From: G965279355 sp965279355
GTDB taxonomy: Bacteria > Pseudomonadota > Alphaproteobacteria > CACIAM-22H2
Direction: 5' to 3'
DNA length: 64,000 bases
Assembly (NCBI GenBank): GCA_965279355.1
Contig: OZ257155.1
Location: forward strand, 1,364,001 to 1,428,000
The notes beneath the pieces are model-generated. The model made no database searches and was not told the DNA's origin. It worked only from the letters and a program-made list of their open reading frames with translations. This document shows, piece by piece, positions 59,823 through 64,000 of this stretch (its first letter is position 1; each line of letters begins with the position of its first letter). A program made the position numbers and the translations under genes.

Positions 59823-62076
59823 CGACCACGGCCAGCGCGCTCATGTTGACAATGCCGCGCACCGACACCGAGGAGGTCAGGATATGCGCGGCGCGCGCGA
59901 CACCCAGCAGCATCGGCCCGACCGAGATGCCCTCGCCCAGCTGCTTCAGCAGATTGAACGAGATATTCGCGGCGTCCAGCGACGGCATGATCAGCAGGTT
60001 CGCCGTGCCTTTGAGGCGCGAGTTCGGGAACACGCGGTTGCGGATATCTTCCGAAACTGCCGCATCGCCCTGCATTTCGCCCTCGACCTCAAGATCGGGC
60101 GCGAGGCGCTGCACCTGGGCCAGCGCGTCGCGCATCTTGCGCGATGCTTCGGTATCGCGGCCGCCGAAATTGGAATGTGAGACCAGCGCGATCTTGGGCT
60201 CGATGCCGAAGCGCCGTACTTCGCGCGCTGCCAGGACCGTCGCTTCGGCGATCTCCTGTGCCGTCGGATCGACGCGCACATGCGTATCGGCGATGAAATA
60301 GATGCCCTTGCTGAGGATGAGCATCGTCATCGCCGCGGCGGCGTGCGCGCCCGGCGCCAGGCCAATGATATCCAGCACGTTGCGCAAATGGCTGGCATAG
60401 CGCCCGTTGGTGCCGCACAGCATCGCATCCGCTTCGTTGCGGTGAAGCATCAGGGCGCCGATGATCGTGGTGCGGGTGCGCACCAGCTCTCGCGCCTGTT
60501 CCGGCGAAACGCCGTCGCGCTCCAGCAGGCGGTGCAGCAGGCGCCAGTATTCCGGATAGCGCGGATCGCTTTCGGGATTGACGACCTCGAAATCGCGGTC
60601 CTGCTTCAGACGCAGGCCGAGTGTCTGGATGCGCTTCAACACAACATCGGTTCGCCCGACCAGGATCGGCCGCGCCAGATGCTCGTCGACCACGGTCTGC
60701 GCGGCGCGCAGCACGCGCTCGTCCTCGCCTTCGCAATAGACGACGCGGCGCGGGTCCTGCTTGGCGCGATCGAAGACCGGCTTCAGCGAGATGCCGGAGC
60801 GGAACACGAATTCGCTGAGGCGATCGCGATAGGCGTTGAAATCGGTGATCGGCCGCGTGGCGACGCCTGAATCCATCGCCGCCTTGGCAACGGCCGGCGC
60901 CAGTTCGATGATCAGGCGCGGATCGAACGGCTTGGGGATCAGGTTTTCCGGCCCGAAGACCGGCGGCTGGCCGCCATAAGCCTGCACCACGATCTCCGAT
61001 GGCTCGGCGCGGGCGAGATTGGCCAGCGCATGCACGCAGGCCACCTTCATCTGCTCGTTGATCACCGTCGCGCCGACATCCAGCGCGCCACGGAAGATGA
61101 ACGGGAAGCACAGGACGTTGTTGACCTGGTTTGGATAGTCGGAGCGGCCGGTGGCGATCACCGCGTCGTCACGGACCGCCTTCACATCCTCGGGCAGGAT
61201 CTCAGGCCGCGGATTGGCCAGCGCCAGGATCAGCGGGCGTGGCGCCATCTTTGCCACCATCTCCTTCTTCAGGACATCGGGGGCCGACAGGCCAAGGAAC
61301 ACATCGGCGCCCTCGATCACCTCGGCAAGCTTGCGCGCCTTCGTCTCACGGGCGTAGCGCTCCTTGCGGGCATCCATCAGGACGTTGCGGCCCTTGTAGA
61401 CCACGCCCTCGATATCGGTGACCCAGATATTCTCGACCTTCATGCCGAGATCGACCAGCAGATCGAGGCAGGCCAGCGCGGCGGCGCCGGCGCCGGAGAC
61501 CACCAGCTTCACCTTGCTGATGTCCTTGCCGACAACCTCCAGGCCATTCACGAATGCGGCACCGACGATGATCGCGGTTCCGTGCTGATCGTCATGGAAG
61601 ACCGGAATCTTGAGCCGGGCGCGCAGCTTGCGCTCGATCTCGAAACACTCCGGCGCCTTGATGTCCTCAAGGTTGACGCCGCCGAAGGTCGGCTCCAGCG
61701 CCGCGATGATGTCGACCAGCTTGTCGGGGTCAGTCTCGGCAATTTCGATGTCGAAAACATCGATGCCGGCGAATTTCTTGAAAAGGACGCCCTTGCCCTC
61801 CATCACCGGCTTGGCGGCCAGCGGGCCGATCGCGCCGAGGCCGAGCACGGCAGTACCGTTGGTGATGACGGCAACGAGATTGGCCCGGCTGGTATAAAGC
61901 GCGGCGTCGGCGGGATTGGCGACAATGGCGTCGCACGCCGCGGCCACACCCGGCGAATACGCCAGGGCGAGATCGCGCTGATTGTTGAGCGGTTTGGTCG
62001 CGAGAATCGCGACTTTGCCGGGCGGATGCTGCCGATGATACTCGAGGGCCGCTTCGCGCAACCTGTCGTCCGTCAT
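59788..62076 (-). CDS. maeB: NADP-dependent malic enzyme with C-terminal phosphotransacetylase-like domain
   Basis: About 762 residues from ATG 62076 (MTDDRLREAALEYHRQHPPG). Residues 1-150 malic N domain (LAYSPGVAAACDAI), 150-420 NAD(P)-binding domain with VVSGAGAAALACLDLLVDLG, then 430-762 a phosphate acetyl/butyryltransferase-like domain (MLCGTNGRYASHLRNVLDIIG, ISVGPMLLGVARAAHIL). It decarboxylates malate to pyruvate, supplying NADPH; the C-terminal domain is regulatory in this class. It is upstream of liuR on the same strand and their reading frames overlap by 35 bp or less depending on the liuR start. Confidence 0.95.
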   Translation of the reverse strand: MTDDRLREAALEYHRQHPPGKVAILATKPLNNQRDLALAYSPGVAAACDAIVANPADAALYTSRANLVAVITNGTAVLGLGAIGPLAAKPVMEGKGVLFKKFAGIDVFDIEIAETDPDKLVDIIAALEPTFGGVNLEDIKAPECFEIERKLRARLKIPVFHDDQHGTAIIVGAAFVNGLEVVGKDISKVKLVVSGAGAAALACLDLLVDLGMKVENIWVTDIEGVVYKGRNVLMDARKERYARETKARKLAEVIEGADVFLGLSAPDVLKKEMVAKMAPRPLILALANPRPEILPEDVKAVRDDAVIATGRSDYPNQVNNVLCFPFIFRGALDVGATVINEQMKVACVHALANLARAEPSEIVVQAYGGQPPVFGPENLIPKPFDPRLIIELAPAVAKAAMDSGVATRPITDFNAYRDRLSEFVFRSGISLKPVFDRAKQDPRRVVYCEGEDERVLRAAQTVVDEHLARPILVGRTDVVLKRIQTLGLRLKQDRDFEVVNPESDPRYPEYWRLLHRLLERDGVSPEQARELVRTRTTIIGALMLHRNEADAMLCGTNGRYASHLRNVLDIIGLAPGAHAAAAMTMLILSKGIYFIADTHVRVDPTAQEIAEATVLAAREVRRFGIEPKIALVSHSNFGGRDTEASRKMRDALAQVQRLAPDLEVEGEMQGDAAVSEDIRNRVFPNSRLKGTANLLIMPSLDAANISFNLLKQLGEGISVGPMLLGVARAAHILTSSVSVRGIVNMSALAVVDAQVHAATPTG

Positions 62077-62132
62077 CGACAGCCTATCCTCGCTTAACTT
62101 TGACTTTGGGGTACCATCCGGCAAAATTCAGA

Positions 62133-62218
62133 TGGTGCGGTCGAGAAGAGTCGAACTTCCACGGGATTTCTCCCACTAGCACCTCAAGCTAGCGCGTCTA
62201 CCATTCCGCCACGACCGC
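62133..62218 (-). tRNA. tRNA-Leu (anticodon GAG)
   Basis: On the reverse strand it begins GCGGTCGTGGCGGAATGG, has the anticodon stem CTAGC/GCTAG with loop TTGAGGT (anticodon GAG), a variable arm of class II length (TGGGAGAAATCCC) and GTTCGACTC in the T arm, ending CGACCGC, A and an encoded CCA. It reads CUC/CUU leucine codons. Confidence 0.95.
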
Positions 62219-62339
62219 CTGGGGGGACCAAGTTGGGCTTAAAGCCGCAACCTTGCCAACACAGGGAGCGGGACATACCAAATCGGGTCCGGCAAGGCAA
62301 GCACAGTGGGTCCGCAACACGATTACGATATTTGACGAG

Positions 62340-63050
62340 ATGGCCCGGAAGAACAATCACTTAAATGCCCCGGAATGGCGCTTCAGCGATACGCCGGAGG
62401 CCTACGAGCCGGCCGTGGCCGCCATGGAGCGGCGGGTGGCTGAAATCCGGGCCGGGAGCGCGCCGGAGCTGGTCTGGCTCCTGGAACATCCGCCGCTTTA
62501 TACGGCAGGCACCTCGGCCAATCCGGGCGATCTCCGCGATTCCGGGGCTTTTCCCGTCTATGCGACCGGCCGCGGCGGCCAGTACACCTATCACGGGCCC
62601 GGCCAGCGCATCGGTTACGTGATGCTCGATCTGCAGCGCCGGGGCGGCGACATCCGCGCCTATGTGCGCGGACTCGAGGAATGGATGATCCGCACCCTGG
62701 CGCGCTTCAACATCAGGGGCGAACGGCGGCCGGACCGGATCGGCATCTGGGTGGATCGCGGGCCGCATTCCTCCGGCGGTCGCCGCGAGGACAAGATCGC
62801 GGCGCTCGGTGTTCGCGTACGCCATGGCGTCACCTATCACGGCGTCTCGCTCAACGTGGATTGCGACCTGTCGCACTACGCCGGCATCGTGCCCTGCGGC
62901 ATCGCCGAGACACAGTACGGCGTGACCTCTCTGCTCGATCTCGGCATCGTGGTGCCGATGGCCGATGTCGATGTGGCGATGCGCAAAGCCTTCGGCGAAG
63001 TCTTCAGCGACGGGGCGCTTGCGCTTTCAGAGCTGCCCTCTCAGAGCTGA
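62340..63050 (+). CDS. lipB: Octanoyl-ACP:protein N-octanoyltransferase (LipB)
   Basis: About 236 residues from ATG 62340 (MARKNNHLNAPEWRFSDTP); an in-frame start at 62253 would add 29 residues and overlaps non-conserved sequence. It transfers octanoate from ACP to lipoyl domains. Motifs: YTYHGPGQRIGYVMLDLQ, KIAALGVRVRHGVTYHG with the catalytic Lys, and IVPCGI with the catalytic Cys. It is divergent from the tRNA-Leu and convergent with the TauE gene, overlapping it by 10 bp. Confidence 0.95.
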   Translation: MARKNNHLNAPEWRFSDTPEAYEPAVAAMERRVAEIRAGSAPELVWLLEHPPLYTAGTSANPGDLRDSGAFPVYATGRGGQYTYHGPGQRIGYVMLDLQRRGGDIRAYVRGLEEWMIRTLARFNIRGERRPDRIGIWVDRGPHSSGGRREDKIAALGVRVRHGVTYHGVSLNVDCDLSHYAGIVPCGIAETQYGVTSLLDLGIVVPMADVDVAMRKAFGEVFSDGALALSELPSQS

Positions 63051-63793
63051 ACGGCGCGCCACAGGAACGATAACCCGCCGCCGATCACCAGCGCCTCAAG
63101 GATCCAGACATGCACATGCATCGGCAACTGATCCATGATGCGACGCGCAACAAAGGCACCCGGCACCGTACAAATCCCAATCAGTACGCCGGCCAGCATC
63201 AGCTCCGGCGTCAGCAATTGATAGCCGCCGAACACGCCGACCTTCAGGACATTGATCGCGGTTGAAACCGCCGCATCGGTTGCGATCAACGCGCCACCGC
63301 GAATACCTGCCGCGAGCAGACCAGCGACCATAAACAGTCCCGCCCCCGTCATACCGCCCGCGAGAAAACCGTAACCACCGGCCAGCGTCAGCAGACCGCG
63401 CTGACCCAGCACCATCTTGCGTCGATCCAGCAGGCGACGGATCGGCACAATCAGGATCAGGAATACGCCAAGGATCGTCGCAATCGCGTCGCTGGGGAGA
63501 TGGACATAGACCAGCGCGCCCAACGCTGCCATCGGCACCGCAACGGCCATCAGCATCCCGACCAGCCGCCACGACACCGTGTGGCGATAGGCCCAGACGC
63601 GGCTGGCATTGGCGAAGGTCATCGCGACCGACATCACGGGAATGACGGCGACCACACCGACCACCGGCGCGATAAAGGCCGGCAGCACCACGCCGATGCC
63701 GTAACCGGACAGGCCACCGACGATCGACAGCGCGAACGCCATAAAGGCGATCAGGACGAGATCCCAGACGCCGACATCGGCAGCGAATTCCAT
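63041..63793 (-). CDS. Sulfite exporter TauE/SafE family membrane protein
   Basis: A 250-residue membrane protein with about eight transmembrane helices and the TauE repeat features: GLSGYGIGVVLPAFIAPVVG in the first half and GAGLFMVAGLLAAGIRGGALIATDA in the second. Family members export sulfite or other small anions, though many are of unknown substrate. It starts 2 bases before the acylphosphatase stop, on the same strand. Confidence 0.88.
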   Translation of the reverse strand: MEFAADVGVWDLVLIAFMAFALSIVGGLSGYGIGVVLPAFIAPVVGVVAVIPVMSVAMTFANASRVWAYRHTVSWRLVGMLMAVAVPMAALGALVYVHLPSDAIATILGVFLILIVPIRRLLDRRKMVLGQRGLLTLAGGYGFLAGGMTGAGLFMVAGLLAAGIRGGALIATDAAVSTAINVLKVGVFGGYQLLTPELMLAGVLIGICTVPGAFVARRIMDQLPMHVHVWILEALVIGGGLSFLWRAVQL

Positions 63794-63795
63794 GA

Positions 63796-64000
63796 CTATT
63801 CCGTCGGCCGCTGTTGAAAGCCGACGGACCCGTCATCCGTCGCCGGGAATTGCTCAACGAGGATGACCCGCGCCGCCTGCGGCCCGTCCTGACAGGCGGC
63901 CAGCATCGCCTCGACCGCGTCCGCGCGACCAATGAACAGCGCCTCGACCGTCCCGTCGCGGCGGTTGCGCACCCAGCCGCGCAGGCCACGTTTGGTCGCA
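63796..64000 (-). CDS. Acylphosphatase, 3' part only
   Basis: The reverse-strand frame ending TAG at 63796-63798 runs off the window. It encodes GLRGWVRNRRDGTVEALFIG and AVEAMLAACQDGPQAARV, the conserved second half of acylphosphatase with the active-site Asn in VRNRRDG; the Arg-containing N-terminus lies outside. The enzyme hydrolyses acyl phosphates. The TAG lies 2 bases before the ATG of the TauE-like gene. Confidence 0.85.
   Translation of the reverse strand, partial: ATKRGLRGWVRNRRDGTVEALFIGRADAVEAMLAACQDGPQAARVILVEQFPATDDGSVGFQQRPTE

Overview
The window looks like chromosomal DNA from a GC-rich alphaproteobacterium, probably a member of the Hyphomicrobiales (Rhizobiales). The signs are a PhyR general-stress regulator with GGAAC...GTT promoter elements, DUF3775 and DUF1489 proteins, Bug-type solute receptors, a MerR-type LiuR over a leucine-degradation operon, and the gene neighbourhood serB/miaA-ilvB-ilvN-ilvC close to leuA and mreBCD-mrdA-rodA. 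This assignment is inference from gene content; no rRNA is present. There is no convincing phage, transposon, integron or CRISPR array, and base composition is even except for one AT-rich spacer at about 50.05-50.15 kb.

Layout. 0-4.2 kb: a forward catabolic-looking group (VOC/extradiol-like protein cut by the window edge, FAA hydrolase, Bug receptor, DoxX, MetE-type zinc methyltransferase-like protein). 4.3-5.0 kb: two small tandem paralogues of unknown function. 5.1-9.0 kb: a potFGHI-type polyamine ABC importer. 9.2-14.5 kb: a Cache chemoreceptor, then a cyclic-nucleotide-binding protein paired with a very unusual ABC exporter-like protein. 14.7-21.6 kb: ABC-F ATPase, GT-A-like protein, M15-like protein, RF3, luciferase-like oxidoreductase, methyltransferase. 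21.6-25.8 kb: GMC oxidoreductase, a second Bug receptor and an acyl-CoA ligase.

25.9-32.2 kb is a stress block: Cys-rich copper-binding protein, BaeRF-type protein (apparently frameshifted), two tiny paralogous proteins, PhyR, a PRC-barrel protein, AsmA-like protein and DUF3775 protein. Four candidate EcfG-type promoters lie directly in front of genes in this block. 32.3-38 kb: tRNA-Lys and the cell-elongation cluster rodA-mrdA-mreD-mreC-mreB. 38.1-48 kb: branched-chain amino-acid synthesis (leuA, ilvC, ilvN, ilvB) with a hydroxyacid dehydrogenase, an MFS pump, miaA and serB. 48-50 kb: lipoprotein, DUF1489 protein, and a pseudo-Hpt/response-regulator pair. 50.1-59.8 kb: a roughly 12-gene reverse-strand leucine/isovalerate degradation operon behind a near-perfect LiuR operator, with liuR upstream. 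59.8-64 kb: malic enzyme, tRNA-Leu, lipB, a TauE-type exporter and the 3' part of an acylphosphatase.

Most interesting: the ABC exporter-like protein with degenerate Walker A, signature and Walker B motifs and a roughly 290-residue expansion of its helical domain carrying extra copies of the Q-loop-distal motif, co-transcribed with a cyclic-nucleotide-binding protein; the PhyR-centred stress block with clustered EcfG-like promoters and two tiny paralogous proteins; the frameshifted BaeRF gene next to a copper-binding protein; the pseudo-Hpt/response-regulator pair; and a VOC domain that seems to have lost two of three metal ligands.
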